From an uncultured Bacilli bacterium (GTDB lineage Bacteria > Bacillota_I > Bacilli_A > ML615J-28 > CAG-313): a DNA stretch of 64,000 bases. A program made the translations under genes and the position numbers. Numbering within the stretch: the first letter of the stretch is position 1; each line of letters starts with the position of its first letter. Positions 34,366 to 44,896 of this stretch are shown here, piece after piece. The DNA lies in contig CAKONV010000002.1 of NCBI GenBank assembly GCA_934098295.1, positions 62,001-126,000 on the forward strand, in the 5' to 3' direction. Under the pieces are notes generated by a model. The model was not told where the DNA came from. It did no database searches and worked only from the letters and a program-made list of their open reading frames with translations.

Positions 34366-36633
34366 TTAATTATTTTTCTTTTTAAATATCCCAATAAATA
34401 CTATTGCCATACTTAATAATTCTACTATTATTAATGTATTTTTTTTGCTACATGAACAACATGACTTGCGATGTTTACCAGCTAAAGGATTACCCTCGTA
34501 AGGAAGTTTATTCATTTTCTCAATAACTATTTGTTTATTAATAATTGTGCCATCATAACATTCTAAAATCAAGTCAACAGCCACATTTTCTTTTGTTACA
34601 TCAACGCCTTCGATAGCAACAGTAGCTCCTTGATATTTTAATATGGTTTTTTTACCATGGCACATTAAATATGCTTCTTTTACTACTGATGACGTATCCA
34701 TATATTCATAATCAAAATATAACGTTGTACCATTAATAGAATTTTTACTAAATTTAGTAATTATTGGAATAGCTTTTTCCAAAGTTTTGATTGTAATTAC
34801 TTCACTTTTAGTAGGATATGTTTTTCCAGTTACTTTATCATAAGCATCACAAGTTATATAAACTTCATATTCAGTATTGCTACTTAAATTTTTACATATA
34901 ATTGTGCTTTGGTAAAAATAATAAACATTATCACCAACATGCAATTCGCAATTTCTAACATCTATATCTGGCTGACATAAAATCTCTTTATCGACAACTA
35001 TTTCGTTGCTGGAAATTTGACTGCATGTAAAATTAATCGTTGGATAAGCAAAATCATAAGTTTCAAAACTACTTTGCATTTTACCATTATAGATACTACC
35101 ATCTTCATTATACATTTTATAGGTTATATCTATATTGTATTTGGTGTTTTCTTCTAACCCCTCAAAATGTAAACTTTCGGTATCATTTCCATATTCTAAC
35201 GTTTGACCATTTATAGTAACATATATATCAAATACTTCATCCCTAAAAGGACTACCATTTTCATCTAAAGTAATATCAACGGAAAATCTCGATGCTTTTT
35301 CTACTCTTGGCGTAATTCCGGGATCTTTTACAACAAAGAAAATACCATTACCATCACTACGTTCATTTCCATCAGATCCACCAGCCATCATTTTAAAATC
35401 GCCATTGCTGTCTCTTACAACTAGACTTGTGGAACCTCCACCATCTAAAAGCCATCCATTAACACAGCCTACCGATTTTAAAAATTCTGCACATTCATAA
35501 TATGATGCACCAAATTTTCGTAAATTTTTATCGTATTCAATAGTCATTAAAACAGTCGAACCATCTTCTCTTTCACCAATAACCGTTCTATTTTTTAAAC
35601 AATTAATATAGCTAGTATCTGCAGCAATATTAGAATAATCATTGTATGAACTTTGATAAAATAGTGATTTGCCTTGACTTAATATCTTAGCATAATATCC
35701 AGTTGTATTAACAACATTAGCCCATGCTCCTGTAAAATGATATTGCATTTTTACATTATCACCAATAGATAAACCATCTAAGGAATTATCTTTAGCAACT
35801 AAATATACACATCCATAAGGTATTAATTCTTTTTTACCTTTGTTAGTTGAAATATCAGTAATTGTACCCTTAATAAAGATGCGGTCTTTAGTTTCGTTTC
35901 CAATGGCAGCATATCTATTAACATCAAAAGTTACTTCGACAACGGTTGCCCCCGATAAATCATATTCTACTTGTTTTTCATAACTTTCTAAATCCTTGGT
36001 TATTAGATTAATATCATGATCTTTAATACCATTATTAATATTACTAATTACTCTTGTATTTGTCAATATTCCATATTCATCATATTCTTCTAAATACATT
36101 TCAGAAGAAATAGTAGGTCTTCCCTCGACAATTTTGCCATTATGTGTCCAACCGATAACGCCAGTTCCTAAAGATGTCCAACCAACAGGTTTATATAAAT
36201 CTCCTTCTTGGATAGATACATTCATTACTTCGCAATTTCCACTAATATTAAAAAAGTCTCCATTAACTCCGCCTACTACACGCCATCCAGGATTGTTTTT
36301 TTCATAGTTTTTGGCAAGAGAACTAACTTTTCCACCAACCCAATTATACGATGTTCCTGTTGACCAGTTAACAATGCGGACATTTTTATTATCTCCATAA
36401 TCTAGCCAAGAAACATTATAGTTATTTAATCTTTCGTCGCTTATTATGCCATCATTATATGCGGATAATTTATGTTGATATAAATAGGTTCCACCTTCTA
36501 ATTCTACTTTGTTTATTTCTTCATCTTCCGTTACAATTTCTGAAGAAGCAAAATTAAAAGCTTTTATATTGATGATGGATAAGCTAAATGTCAACATTAA
36601 AACTATTAAACAAATTGTTTTAAAAAATCTCAC
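34366..36633 (-). CDS. Surface phosphodiester glycosidase (NAGPA-like), first of a tandem pair
   Basis: The 755-residue protein has an N-terminal signal, a NAGPA-type domain (GGVNGDFFNISGNCEV, RTVIGEREDGSTVLM, GWLLDGGGSTSLVVRD, NERSDGNGIFFV), fibronectin-III-like repeats (FEGLEENTKYNIDITYKM, NTEYEVYITCDA) and a C-terminal membrane anchor with basic end (GIFKKKNN). The start is GTG at 36633 with a GGAGGT site 8 bases upstream. The anchor is preceded by a Cys-rich stretch (KSCCSCSKK). It is co-transcribed with the next gene and probably acts on cell-surface or host glycan phosphodiesters; this is family-level inference. Confidence 0.85.
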   Translation of the reverse strand: MRFFKTICLIVLMLTFSLSIINIKAFNFASSEIVTEDEEINKVELEGGTYLYQHKLSAYNDGIISDERLNNYNVSWLDYGDNKNVRIVNWSTGTSYNWVGGKVSSLAKNYEKNNPGWRVVGGVNGDFFNISGNCEVMNVSIQEGDLYKPVGWTSLGTGVIGWTHNGKIVEGRPTISSEMYLEEYDEYGILTNTRVISNINNGIKDHDINLITKDLESYEKQVEYDLSGATVVEVTFDVNRYAAIGNETKDRIFIKGTITDISTNKGKKELIPYGCVYLVAKDNSLDGLSIGDNVKMQYHFTGAWANVVNTTGYYAKILSQGKSLFYQSSYNDYSNIAADTSYINCLKNRTVIGEREDGSTVLMTIEYDKNLRKFGASYYECAEFLKSVGCVNGWLLDGGGSTSLVVRDSNGDFKMMAGGSDGNERSDGNGIFFVVKDPGITPRVEKASRFSVDITLDENGSPFRDEVFDIYVTINGQTLEYGNDTESLHFEGLEENTKYNIDITYKMYNEDGSIYNGKMQSSFETYDFAYPTINFTCSQISSNEIVVDKEILCQPDIDVRNCELHVGDNVYYFYQSTIICKNLSSNTEYEVYITCDAYDKVTGKTYPTKSEVITIKTLEKAIPIITKFSKNSINGTTLYFDYEYMDTSSVVKEAYLMCHGKKTILKYQGATVAIEGVDVTKENVAVDLILECYDGTIINKQIVIEKMNKLPYEGNPLAGKHRKSCCSCSKKNTLIIVELLSMAIVFIGIFKKKNN

Positions 36634-36661
36634 TTATGTCTACCTCCATTATTACATCATC

Positions 36662-36667
36662 ATTATA
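36662..36667 (-). promoter_or_regulatory. -10 element of the glycosidase pair promoter
   Basis: TATAAT on the minus strand with extended TG; the -35 region (TTCAAT, 16-base spacing) is poor. The GTG start is 29 bases downstream. Confidence 0.6.
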
Positions 36668-36713
36668 TCATAGTTTTTTAAAAATTGAATCGTTTTCACA
36701 ATAAAATTTATAT

Positions 36714-36748
36714 AAAAAGCCCATTTCTTAAATTATATAAGAAATGGG
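36714..36748 (-). terminator. Intrinsic terminator after recD2
   Basis: Stem CCCATTTCTTA / TAAGAAATGGG with a 7-base loop, followed by TTTTTATA on the minus strand. Confidence 0.8.
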
Positions 36749-36793
36749 TAGTTTTAATTTTTTGTTTTGTATTTAAAAAAAATTTGTTTTTTA

Positions 36794-39130
36794 CTATTCG
36801 TTAATTTCTATTTCTTTTTCACCAATAAAATCATCATCAAATTCATCTAATTGTTCTTCATCTTTCTTCAATTCATATTTTTTTAAAACTTCGGTAATGG
36901 AATTAGATTTCAAAAATTCAATGATTTTTTCTTTTAAAATAGTATTTCTTTGAATTCCTATTCTTTTAATACCAAGTTGCATCATGGAAGGATCGCCAAT
37001 CATCATCAATACTTTTTTTGCTCTTGTGATAGCGGTGTAAATTAATTTTCTTTCTAACATTACATAATATTGACTACTAAATGGCATAATGACAATATCA
37101 AATTCTGAACCTTGGGATTTATGAATACTTATAGCATATGCAAGGGTTATATCTTCTAATTCTTCAAGTGTATAGTTAACATTTTTCAAATCATAGGAAA
37201 CAGTTAGACCTTTGATGAGTTCTCCTTTATATGAAAATCCACTAATATAACCAATATCTCCATTCATTACACCCTTTTCCGGCCTGTTAACAAGTTGAAT
37301 AACTTTATCATTTATTCTTAAATGGCGGCCTAAATTTTTTATTTCTTTATCATCTACTAAAGGGTTAACTCTTTCTTGTATTAAATTGTTAATTTCATTA
37401 ATTCCACTATTTCCCTTATACATAGGAATTAAAACTTGGATATCTTTTATTTTTTTACCTTTAGCTAATGTTTTCATGTAAAGATCTACTAAAAGATTAG
37501 GTAAGGCTTCATTCGAGGTATTTATAAAAATACGATCATTTAATTTTTCCATTAAATTTTCTGGCAAATAGCCTTCATTTACAGAATGTGCTAATTTTAT
37601 TATACTTGAATTTTCAGCTTGTCGATGAATTTTAGTTAAACGGATTGTTTGAATTTCTTTAGTGTCGATTAAATCTTTCAATACTTGTCCTGGTCCTACC
37701 GATGGTAATTGATCGACGTCACCAACAATGATTAATCTTGCATCAGGGTGCATTGAAGTAACTAAACGTGATGCAAGTGGCAAATCCATCATACTTGCTT
37801 CATCAACAATAATTAAACGAGATGATGTTTTATTATATTTATTATAAGCAAAATGATTATCGCCCGTGTAACCTAAAAAGCGATGAATGGTAGATGCTTC
37901 CATATTAGTTGATTCACTCAATCTTTTAGCAGCTCTTCCTGTTGGAGCAAGTAAAGCAATTGATGTAGCTAATGATGAATTATCACCATTTAATTTTAGA
38001 TACATTTTTATTACCGCATGAACAATCGTGGTTTTTCCTGTTCCCGGTCCGCCCGTAATTATTACAATAGGTGAGGTAAAAGCGGTTTTAATGGCTTCTT
38101 TTTGTTCAATGCTAAAAGAAATATTACTGCTTTTTTCTATTTCCTCAAATGATTTGTCAATAAGATCTTGTTGATATTTTTTGATGCCTTTTTCACTACG
38201 TTCATCTTTTAAGAACATAACTATTTCTTTAGCTAAATCGATTTCCATTATATAATTACGATAATCAAAAACTTGATCATATTGATTTATAAATATTTTA
38301 TGTTCATTTTCTAACATATTTAGTATTTCTAAATATTTAGATTGTTCAATCTCTTCTTTAGTATACCTTGCTAAAGCAATATATAGGTCGTGTTTAGATA
38401 TGTAACTATTTCCAGAAGCATATAATAATTCATTTAAACCATAAGTCAAAAGGGCTTTTAATCTACATGTAGCCGTTTTAGGAATTCCTAAATTATTAGC
38501 CAAAGCATCAGCTTTTTTAAAACCAAATCGTTCAATTCTTTCCATTAATTGATAAGGATTATCTTTTATTAAAGCGATTATATCTACGCCATTATATTCT
38601 TTAATTATTTTGTGGCACAAGTCCATGGAAAGACCACACGAGAAAAGAAAGACCATTATTTCTTGGTTATTTAAATCACTGGTAATGCCAGATTTAATTA
38701 GCATTTTTTGATTAGGAGAAATATTAATATCATCTAAGGCATGCTCATCATTTTTTATAATATTTAAGGCATCGACACCTAGTTTATCTACAATCATCTG
38801 AGCCGTTTTTAAACCAACTCCCTTAAACAAATCACTACATAAATAACTAATAACCCCATTTTTACTATTCGTTTTATTTCTAATAAATTTTTTAAAACGA
38901 AATTGAAAACCAAATTTTAAATCATTAACAAATTGCCCCTCAAGAGTATAGGATTCTTCCTCTACTGGTTGTCTATCAAAAACACCAACAACATTAATAT
39001 TATCGCCAATTAACTTAATTTTGTCATTTATTTTTTGATCTTTTAAGGAAAATGAAAAAGAGGCTACTGTATAGCCGTTTTCTTCATTATAGAATAATAC
39101 ATGATCTATTCTTCCATTTAAAACGTCCAT
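36794..39130 (-). CDS. recD2: RecD2-type ATP-dependent DNA helicase
   Basis: The product is 778 residues from the ATG at 39130, which has AAGGAGG exactly 7 bases upstream; an in-frame TTG at 39136 abuts that site. N-terminal OB-like domain (RIDHVLFYNEENGYTVASF), helix-hairpin-helix repeats (about 90-240), then a superfamily 1B helicase: GGPGTGKTT, LAPTGRAAKRLSE, IVDEASMMD, VGDVDQLPSVGPG, YAISIHKSQGSEFD, YTAITRAKK. RecD2 is a 5'-3' helicase of RecBCD-independent repair. It is the last gene of the yycJ-rlmH-uvrB-mnmA run. Confidence 0.95.
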   Translation of the reverse strand: MDVLNGRIDHVLFYNEENGYTVASFSFSLKDQKINDKIKLIGDNINVVGVFDRQPVEEESYTLEGQFVNDLKFGFQFRFKKFIRNKTNSKNGVISYLCSDLFKGVGLKTAQMIVDKLGVDALNIIKNDEHALDDINISPNQKMLIKSGITSDLNNQEIMVFLFSCGLSMDLCHKIIKEYNGVDIIALIKDNPYQLMERIERFGFKKADALANNLGIPKTATCRLKALLTYGLNELLYASGNSYISKHDLYIALARYTKEEIEQSKYLEILNMLENEHKIFINQYDQVFDYRNYIMEIDLAKEIVMFLKDERSEKGIKKYQQDLIDKSFEEIEKSSNISFSIEQKEAIKTAFTSPIVIITGGPGTGKTTIVHAVIKMYLKLNGDNSSLATSIALLAPTGRAAKRLSESTNMEASTIHRFLGYTGDNHFAYNKYNKTSSRLIIVDEASMMDLPLASRLVTSMHPDARLIIVGDVDQLPSVGPGQVLKDLIDTKEIQTIRLTKIHRQAENSSIIKLAHSVNEGYLPENLMEKLNDRIFINTSNEALPNLLVDLYMKTLAKGKKIKDIQVLIPMYKGNSGINEINNLIQERVNPLVDDKEIKNLGRHLRINDKVIQLVNRPEKGVMNGDIGYISGFSYKGELIKGLTVSYDLKNVNYTLEELEDITLAYAISIHKSQGSEFDIVIMPFSSQYYVMLERKLIYTAITRAKKVLMMIGDPSMMQLGIKRIGIQRNTILKEKIIEFLKSNSITEVLKKYELKKDEEQLDEFDDDFIGEKEIEINE

Positions 39131-39153
39131 AACCAAGCCTCCTTTGTTATTAA

Positions 39154-40293
39154 CTAATAATTACGTTTAACATCATTCATGTAAACTTCATCAATCGTAC
39201 CGCCACCTAAGCAGTATTCATTATCATAAAAAACACATGCTTGTCCGGGTGTAATAGCCTTAGTTGGTTCAAATGTTAACACCTCTAAAGTATCATCATC
39301 TATCCAATTTACCTTAACTTTTACATCATTTTGACGATATCTAAATTTAGCACTCATAACAGTTCCATTTTCAAAACGCTCATTAATTATATTAATATTT
39401 CTTACTAATACTCTATTGGCATATAACAATTCTGTTTCTTGACCTTGACCAACGATTAAATGATTAGTTTTCGCATCTTTTCCACAAACAAACCAAGCAT
39501 CTCCGGGTCCCCCAATACCAAGTCCATGTCTTTGACCAATTGTATAGTACATAACGCCATCGTGATGACCAACAATGTTGCCTTTAGTATCTATAATATC
39601 TCCAGGATTAGCAGGAATATAATTCATTAAAAATTCTTTAAAATTCCTTTCACCAATAAAGCATACGCCGGTTGAGTCTTTCTTTGTAGCAACTTCTAAA
39701 CCATATTTTTGAGCAAGAGCCCTAACATCAGGTTTTAACATATCACCAACAGGAAACAAAGCCTTTGCTAGTTGAGCACTCGATAATTGTGATAAAAAAT
39801 AGGTTTGATCCTTATTAGCATCAATTCCTCTTAACAAGTAATGTTTATTGTTTTTTTCATCGTGAATTACTCGAGCATAATGACCCATTGCGATATAATC
39901 AGCACCAAGTTCAAAAGCTTTTTTCAAAAAGGCTTTAAATTTAATTTCTTTGTTACATAAAATGTCCGGATTTGGTGTTCTATTTTTACGATATTCACTT
40001 AAAAAATATTCAAAAACAGAATCCCAATATTCTTGAATAAAGTCAACTCTATGTAAAGTTATTCCTAATTTTGAAGCAACTTTTACGGCATCTTGATAAT
40101 CTTTTTCTTGAGGACAAACTTCATCCATAACAGTGGGGTTGCCTAATAAATCGTTATTTAAGGCACTATCCCAATTTCTCATATATATAGCTTCAACATT
40201 GTAGCCTTCTTCCTTCAATCTAATAACACTAGCTGCTGAATCAACGCCACCGGATAAACCTACTATTACTTTCGTATTACTTTTATCGTTCAT
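39154..40293 (-). CDS. mnmA: tRNA-specific 2-thiouridylase MnmA
   Basis: The 379-residue enzyme has the PP-loop GLSGGVDSAASVIRL, AIYMRNWD, DILCNKEIKFKAF with the first catalytic Cys, GHYARV, KDSTGVCFIGERNFKEFL with the second Cys, YTIGQRHGLGIGG and a C-terminal beta-barrel (ITPGQACVFYDNEYCLGGG). It makes the 2-thio group of U34 in Lys, Glu and Gln tRNAs. The start ATG follows uvrB by 7 bases. Confidence 0.97.
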   Translation of the reverse strand: MNDKSNTKVIVGLSGGVDSAASVIRLKEEGYNVEAIYMRNWDSALNNDLLGNPTVMDEVCPQEKDYQDAVKVASKLGITLHRVDFIQEYWDSVFEYFLSEYRKNRTPNPDILCNKEIKFKAFLKKAFELGADYIAMGHYARVIHDEKNNKHYLLRGIDANKDQTYFLSQLSSAQLAKALFPVGDMLKPDVRALAQKYGLEVATKKDSTGVCFIGERNFKEFLMNYIPANPGDIIDTKGNIVGHHDGVMYYTIGQRHGLGIGGPGDAWFVCGKDAKTNHLIVGQGQETELLYANRVLVRNINIINERFENGTVMSAKFRYRQNDVKVKVNWIDDDTLEVLTFEPTKAITPGQACVFYDNEYCLGGGTIDEVYMNDVKRNY

Positions 40294-40300
40294 GTTGTAT

Positions 40301-42280
40301 TTACCTACCTTTTAATTCAAATATTATATCCCTAATTTGCATTGCTTCTTCAAATTTTAAATTCTTAGCTGCTTCTTTCATATTTTTTTCTAGACGTTCT
40401 AAAATATTCTTTTTCTCAATAGCACTTAATTTCTTGTAATCTTCAACGCTAATATCATCATTTATAGATCCATTTGCATCTTTAACGATTGAGACATCTT
40501 CAGCAATTTCTTTTTGAATAGTTTTAGGAATAATATGATGTTCTTCATTATAAGCTTCTTGAATTTTCCTTCTTCTACTTGTTTCATCAATACATTTTTT
40601 CATACTTTCGGTCATATTATCCGCATAAAAAATAACTTTGCCATGAGCATTACGAGCAGCTCTACCAGTAATTTGAATTAGTGAACGATCGCTTCTTAAG
40701 AATCCTTCTTTATCTGCATCTAAAATGCAAATTAGACTAACTTCAGGTATATCTAGACCTTCTCTTAAAAGGTTGATACCAACTAATACATCATAAATGC
40801 CTTTCCGTAATTTTCTTATAACTTCAAGACGATCTAAAGCTTTGATTTCTGAATGTAAATAGGCTACTTTTAATCCAGCCTCTTTTAAATAGGAAGTTAA
40901 GTCTTCACTCATCTTTATAGTTAAAGTAGTTATTAAGGTTCTTTCACCAACTTTTATTCTTTCTTTAATATCAAATAAAATTTGATCTATTTGATTTTTT
41001 GTTGGTCTTACTTCAATTATCGGATCTAACAGTCCTGTTGGCCTAATTATTTGTTCAACTACTTCCGTTGAACGTGACAATTCATAATCACCAGGAGTAG
41101 CTGAAACATATATAACTTGATTTATCTTACTTTGAAATTCTTCAAAATTAAGAGGTCTATTATCTAGAGCTGATGGTAAACGGAATCCATAGTCGACTAA
41201 TGTTTGTTTTCTACTTCTATCACCATTATACATCCCCCTAACTTGAGGAATTGTAGCATGTGATTCATCAATAACCATTAAATAATCTTTACCGAAAAAG
41301 TCTAATAATACCGAAGGTGTTTCACCTTCTTTTCGCAAAGCTAAATGTCTTGAATAATTTTCAATACCACTACAACTGCCAATTTCTTTTAACATTTCAA
41401 TATCATAACTTGTACGTTGATGAATGCGTTCTTCTTCTAAAAGTTTTCCTTGAGAATGAAAATATTCTTCTCTTTCTTTTAATTCTTCCTCAATTCTTCT
41501 AATAGCTTCATCTTTTTTAGCATCACTTAAAACAAAGTGAGTAGCTGGAAAAATACTAATCACATTTGATATACGTAAAATCTTTCCTGTTACAACATCA
41601 AAGACAGAAATTTTTTCGATTTCATCATCAAAGAAAGTAATTCTAATTGCTTCGGTTTTTAAAGAACTAGGAATAATATCGACATTATCACCTTTTACTC
41701 GAAAACAACCTCTACCAAATTCTATATTGTTGCGAACAAACTGCATTTTAACTAATTTTTCTAATAAGTCATTTCTTTCTAAAATTTGTCCTTTTCTTAA
41801 AACAAGCATTGATTCCTTATAGTCTGATGGATCACCAATACCATAAATACAAGAAACACTAGCTACTATTATAACATCTTTTCTTTCTAAAATAGAAGCC
41901 GTAGCGGCATGTCGCATTTGGTCTATTTCATCATTAATACTTGAATCTTTTTCAATGTACAAATCTTTTGAAGGAACATATGCTTCTGGTTGATAATAAT
42001 CATAATATGAAATAAAATATTCTACCATGTTTGAAGGAAAAAGGCTTTTAAATTCGGCATATAATTGTCCTGCTAAAGTTTTATTATGAGCAAGAACTAA
42101 AGTTGGTTTATTAACATTAGCAATAACATTAGCAATTGTAAAAGTTTTACCAGTTCCTGTTGCCCCTAATAAAGTTTGTTCAGGGACACCTGCTAAGACA
42201 TTAGCGGTTAGTCTCTTTATAGCCTCCACTTGATCTCCAAAAGGAGCAAAAGGAGCTTCTAATTTAAATTTTTCTTCCAT
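40301..42280 (-). CDS. uvrB: Excinuclease ABC subunit B
   Basis: The product is 659 residues from the ATG at 42280, which overlaps the preceding stop as TAATG; an in-frame TTG at 42298 is less likely. UvrB motifs: [30 protein letters not shown], the beta-hairpin region [81 protein letters not shown], and a C-terminal UVR motif ([21 protein letters not shown]). It verifies DNA damage in nucleotide excision repair. uvrA is not in the window. Confidence 0.97.
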   Translation of the reverse strand: MEEKFKLEAPFAPFGDQVEAIKRLTANVLAGVPEQTLLGATGTGKTFTIANVIANVNKPTLVLAHNKTLAGQLYAEFKSLFPSNMVEYFISYYDYYQPEAYVPSKDLYIEKDSSINDEIDQMRHAATASILERKDVIIVASVSCIYGIGDPSDYKESMLVLRKGQILERNDLLEKLVKMQFVRNNIEFGRGCFRVKGDNVDIIPSSLKTEAIRITFFDDEIEKISVFDVVTGKILRISNVISIFPATHFVLSDAKKDEAIRRIEEELKEREEYFHSQGKLLEEERIHQRTSYDIEMLKEIGSCSGIENYSRHLALRKEGETPSVLLDFFGKDYLMVIDESHATIPQVRGMYNGDRSRKQTLVDYGFRLPSALDNRPLNFEEFQSKINQVIYVSATPGDYELSRSTEVVEQIIRPTGLLDPIIEVRPTKNQIDQILFDIKERIKVGERTLITTLTIKMSEDLTSYLKEAGLKVAYLHSEIKALDRLEVIRKLRKGIYDVLVGINLLREGLDIPEVSLICILDADKEGFLRSDRSLIQITGRAARNAHGKVIFYADNMTESMKKCIDETSRRRKIQEAYNEEHHIIPKTIQKEIAEDVSIVKDANGSINDDISVEDYKKLSAIEKKNILERLEKNMKEAAKNLKFEEAMQIRDIIFELKGR

Positions 42281-43167
42281 TATTTTCTCATATAACAAAC
42301 ATTCTTAGGATTTTTTTCATCATAAAGAATGTCAATAAATTGTTCTTCTGTTTCCGAATATAAATAAGAATTCAAATCACATTCTACTTTCTCACCACTA
42401 TTTGTGAAAAATTCGATTTTCATTTGGGCTTCTTTATATCCTTGAGCATTTTTACTCTTACCATATTTAAAAGTCTTTACCTCAGCTGTTCCTTTAATAC
42501 CACAAATCTTTAAGTAATATTGTTTGTGTACAGCTGACATTCCAGAAATTCTTTCTACAAGGTAACTAAATAACATAATATAAAATATTGCGAAAATAAA
42601 TAGGTTTAATATATTAAAACAACCTGTTGTACCTTCAGGAACGGTATTTAAACTAAAGTTACTAATTAAAGGTCTTCCATTCCATTCTAGACCTATAATG
42701 CCTGTTTTTGGATCTTTTGTAAGTAATGATAATAAGCTTAATACGAGAACATAAACACTACCAGCAAATAAGAAGGCATCAAGAACAATTGGACTAACCT
42801 CTAATCCTCTTTTTTGACCTTCTAAATAGATAGGAAAACAATTAACCTTTTTTAGGCCTTTTGGATCAGCATAATAGATTTTAACTTCTTGACCTTCATA
42901 GTATTGATCATTAAATTCTTTAGGTGTGAATTCAAATACATCATTAAATTTTGTCATATTACTTTTAGATATATATTCTACTCTAACATAGACTCTTCTT
43001 TTATCTTTTGTAATTTCGATGACTTTACCTTCAACATATGAAGGATTGTTTTTAATGGCTTTATTAGCATTAATTGCTCTTATTAAATTTAGTATAAAAC
43101 TAAATAAAAAAACGCCAACAAAACCAATGATTACTAATAACACTAAAATATTAACTATTAAATTCAT
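42280..43167 (-). CDS. Membrane protein with DUF3592-like domains
   Basis: The 295-residue protein has an N-terminal membrane helix (about 4-28), an extramembrane beta-rich domain ([10 protein letters not shown] ... [16 protein letters not shown]), two central helices (about 128-150 and 185-205) and a second similar beta domain ([13 protein letters not shown] ... [13 protein letters not shown]). The two soluble halves look like repeats of a DUF3592-type fold. No enzymatic motif is seen. It is coupled to uvrB by a TAATG overlap and follows rlmH by 10 bases, but no functional link is obvious. Confidence 0.65.
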   Translation of the reverse strand: MNLIVNILVLLVIIGFVGVFLFSFILNLIRAINANKAIKNNPSYVEGKVIEITKDKRRVYVRVEYISKSNMTKFNDVFEFTPKEFNDQYYEGQEVKIYYADPKGLKKVNCFPIYLEGQKRGLEVSPIVLDAFLFAGSVYVLVLSLLSLLTKDPKTGIIGLEWNGRPLISNFSLNTVPEGTTGCFNILNLFIFAIFYIMLFSYLVERISGMSAVHKQYYLKICGIKGTAEVKTFKYGKSKNAQGYKEAQMKIEFFTNSGEKVECDLNSYLYSETEEQFIDILYDEKNPKNVCYMRK

Positions 43168-43177
43168 TTTTTTACTC

Positions 43178-43636
43178 CTATTTATGATATTCTTTATTGT
43201 TTATAATTGTTAATGCTCGATAAATTTGTTCCGTTAAAATTAATCGCATTAATTGATGAGGAAATGTGAAAGAAGAAAATGATAATGAATAATCACTTCT
43301 TTTTAAAACGGCTTCATCTAAGCCGTTACTTCCTCCAATAACAAATGTTATTTTTGAGTATCCATATGTGAGTTTATTACTAATAAGATTAGCAAACTCT
43401 ACACTATCTAATGTTTTTCCCTTTATTTCTAAAGTAATTACGTATTCATCATTGTTAATTTTTTCTAGAATGTTTTTCCCTTCTTGAAAAATATTTTTTG
43501 ATATATCGTTTGTATTTACTTCTTTTACTTCTACAATATTGAATTTAGAAAATCCAGAGATTCTTTTTGTGTATTCTTTAATTCCTTTTTCAAAAAAATC
43601 TTCTTTAATTTTACCAACACAAACAATTTTAAGCAC
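43178..43636 (-). CDS. rlmH: 23S rRNA pseudouridine-1915 N3-methyltransferase RlmH
   Basis: The 152-residue protein begins LKIVCVGKIKEDFFEKGIKEYTKR. It has a trefoil-knot SAM site (FVIGGSNGLDEAVLKRSDYSLSF) and ends FPHQLMRLILTEQIYRALTIIN NKEYHK, diagnostic of RlmH. The start is GTG at 43636, with GGAGGAAG inside the end of yycJ, which it overlaps by 8 bases. yycJ-rlmH proximity is also seen in Bacillus. Confidence 0.97.
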   Translation of the reverse strand: MLKIVCVGKIKEDFFEKGIKEYTKRISGFSKFNIVEVKEVNTNDISKNIFQEGKNILEKINNDEYVITLEIKGKTLDSVEFANLISNKLTYGYSKITFVIGGSNGLDEAVLKRSDYSLSFSSFTFPHQLMRLILTEQIYRALTIINNKEYHK

Positions 43637-44435
43637 AAGCTTCTTCCTCCATCATTACAATATCAGTTTCATGATATTGGTAAGCTATTTCTAATTTAAA
43701 TGGTAGCTTATTATCAAATTCTTTTTCACAAAAACTTCTCACTAAATCATAATCATTACATTCCTCACTAATATGTCCTAGTATTACTTTTTCGGTATAT
43801 TTTGATACAATTTGATGTAAACAATCACAACATTGTTTATTAGACATATGCCCATGATCCGATAAAATTCTATCAATTAATTGCCAAGGTCTCCCACTTG
43901 TTGTAAGCATTTCGACATCATGATTAGATTCAATTAAAAGAACTCTAATTGTTGATAATATTTTATAATATTTACTAGGTACATAACCAGTATCCGTTAT
44001 TGACGCAAAAGTACAATTTTCTTTGGTATTCAATTCTTTAGTTAAAAAGCCCATACAGTACTTTGTATCATGAGAAAGTTCAATTGGAACAACCACTAAA
44101 TCATTGATAACATATTTAGTATTAGCTTTAATAAAAACTTTAGGAAAACTATTTAGCTCGCCTTTTAACTTTCTATTAGCTTCATAAAAAGTATTTTCTT
44201 CAATATATAAAGTTGCTCTAGTTTTTTTTAGTATAGAAACTAAGTTGCTTATATGGTCACTATGTTCATGAGATATAAAGATGGCATCAATGAAATCATA
44301 ATTTATATGCTGATTACTAAGTCTTAGTTTAATTTGCAAATTGCTAATACCGGCATCTATTAAGATTTTACTTTGAGGTGTTTCTACATATGTAGAGTTA
44401 CCTTTTGAACCACTACCAATAACTACAACCTTCAT
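43629..44435 (-). CDS. yycJ: YycJ/WalJ-family metallo-beta-lactamase-fold nuclease
   Basis: The 268-residue protein starts VVIGSGSKGNSTYVET and has ILIDAGISNLQIKLRL, the zinc motif ISHEHSDHISNL, SITDTGYVPSKYYKI, LIESNHDVEML, LSDHGHMSN and VILGHISEECND. These match YycJ (WalJ), a beta-lactamase-fold 5'-3' exonuclease linked to mismatch repair and cell-wall control in Bacilli. It heads a long unit with a consensus promoter right upstream. No walRK genes accompany it. Confidence 0.93.
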   Translation of the reverse strand: MKVVVIGSGSKGNSTYVETPQSKILIDAGISNLQIKLRLSNQHINYDFIDAIFISHEHSDHISNLVSILKKTRATLYIEENTFYEANRKLKGELNSFPKVFIKANTKYVINDLVVVPIELSHDTKYCMGFLTKELNTKENCTFASITDTGYVPSKYYKILSTIRVLLIESNHDVEMLTTSGRPWQLIDRILSDHGHMSNKQCCDCLHQIVSKYTEKVILGHISEECNDYDLVRSFCEKEFDNKLPFKLEIAYQYHETDIVMMEEEACA

Positions 44436-44460
44436 TGTGTATGCCTCCTAATACTTGTAT

Positions 44461-44489
44461 ATTATATCATTAATTTCATTTTTTTTCAA
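44461..44489 (-). promoter_or_regulatory. Promoter of the yycJ-rlmH-uvrB-mnmA-recD2 run
   Basis: On the minus strand TTGAAA (44489-44484), a 17-base spacer and TATAAT (44466-44461) with extended TG. Confidence 0.85.
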
Positions 44490-44603
44490 GGAAAAGTATA
44501 AGGAAGATATTTTAATTATAACTTTTATTGATTAACTAATTATTAAGAGATTTATAAATATAATAATTAACATTATTTTACCAATCAATTATTTCATATA
44601 AAA

Positions 44604-44634
44604 TAACAAAAACCTCTTTAATTTAAAGAGGTTT
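44604..44634 (-). terminator. Intrinsic terminator after the YjcZ-like gene
   Basis: Stem AAACCTCTTT / AAAGAGGTTT with a short AT loop and a TTTTTGTTATTTTA tail on the minus strand. The 110 bases left of it, up to the yycJ promoter, hold nothing I can identify. Confidence 0.8.
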
Positions 44635-44651
44635 GTTAAAGTAAATTTATA

Positions 44652-44741
44652 CTAAAAAGCCCAGCATGCACCGATGATTACTAAAAGGATAAATAGTACT
44701 AGAATAAAAGCATAACCATATTCACCACGATTTTGATTCAT
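44652..44741 (-). CDS. YjcZ-family sporulation miniprotein, 29 residues
   Basis: A complete short frame runs from ATG at 44741 to TAG at 44654-44652, with a strong AAAGGGGG site 7 bases before the start. The protein opens MNQNRGEYGYAFILVLFILL and continues VIIGACWAF. The small polar Gly/Tyr head followed by FxLVLFILLVIIGA is the signature of YjcZ/YhcN-sized sporulation proteins (YjcZ, SscA type) that coat spores or affect their assembly. It has its own terminator. The match is by pattern only, but the ribosome site, terminator and signature agree. Confidence 0.85.
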   Translation of the reverse strand: MNQNRGEYGYAFILVLFILLVIIGACWAF

Positions 44742-44896
44742 GATTTTTCCCCCTTTCATTATCTATAATATAGTATGTTAATAACATATACTTGGTGATT
44801 ACTTATGCCTAATTTTAAAAACTTCAGTTAAATTTCACATTAGAAAAAATTATCTAATTTTTACTAGATTAAAGAGGCAAAAAAGCTAACTTTTAC

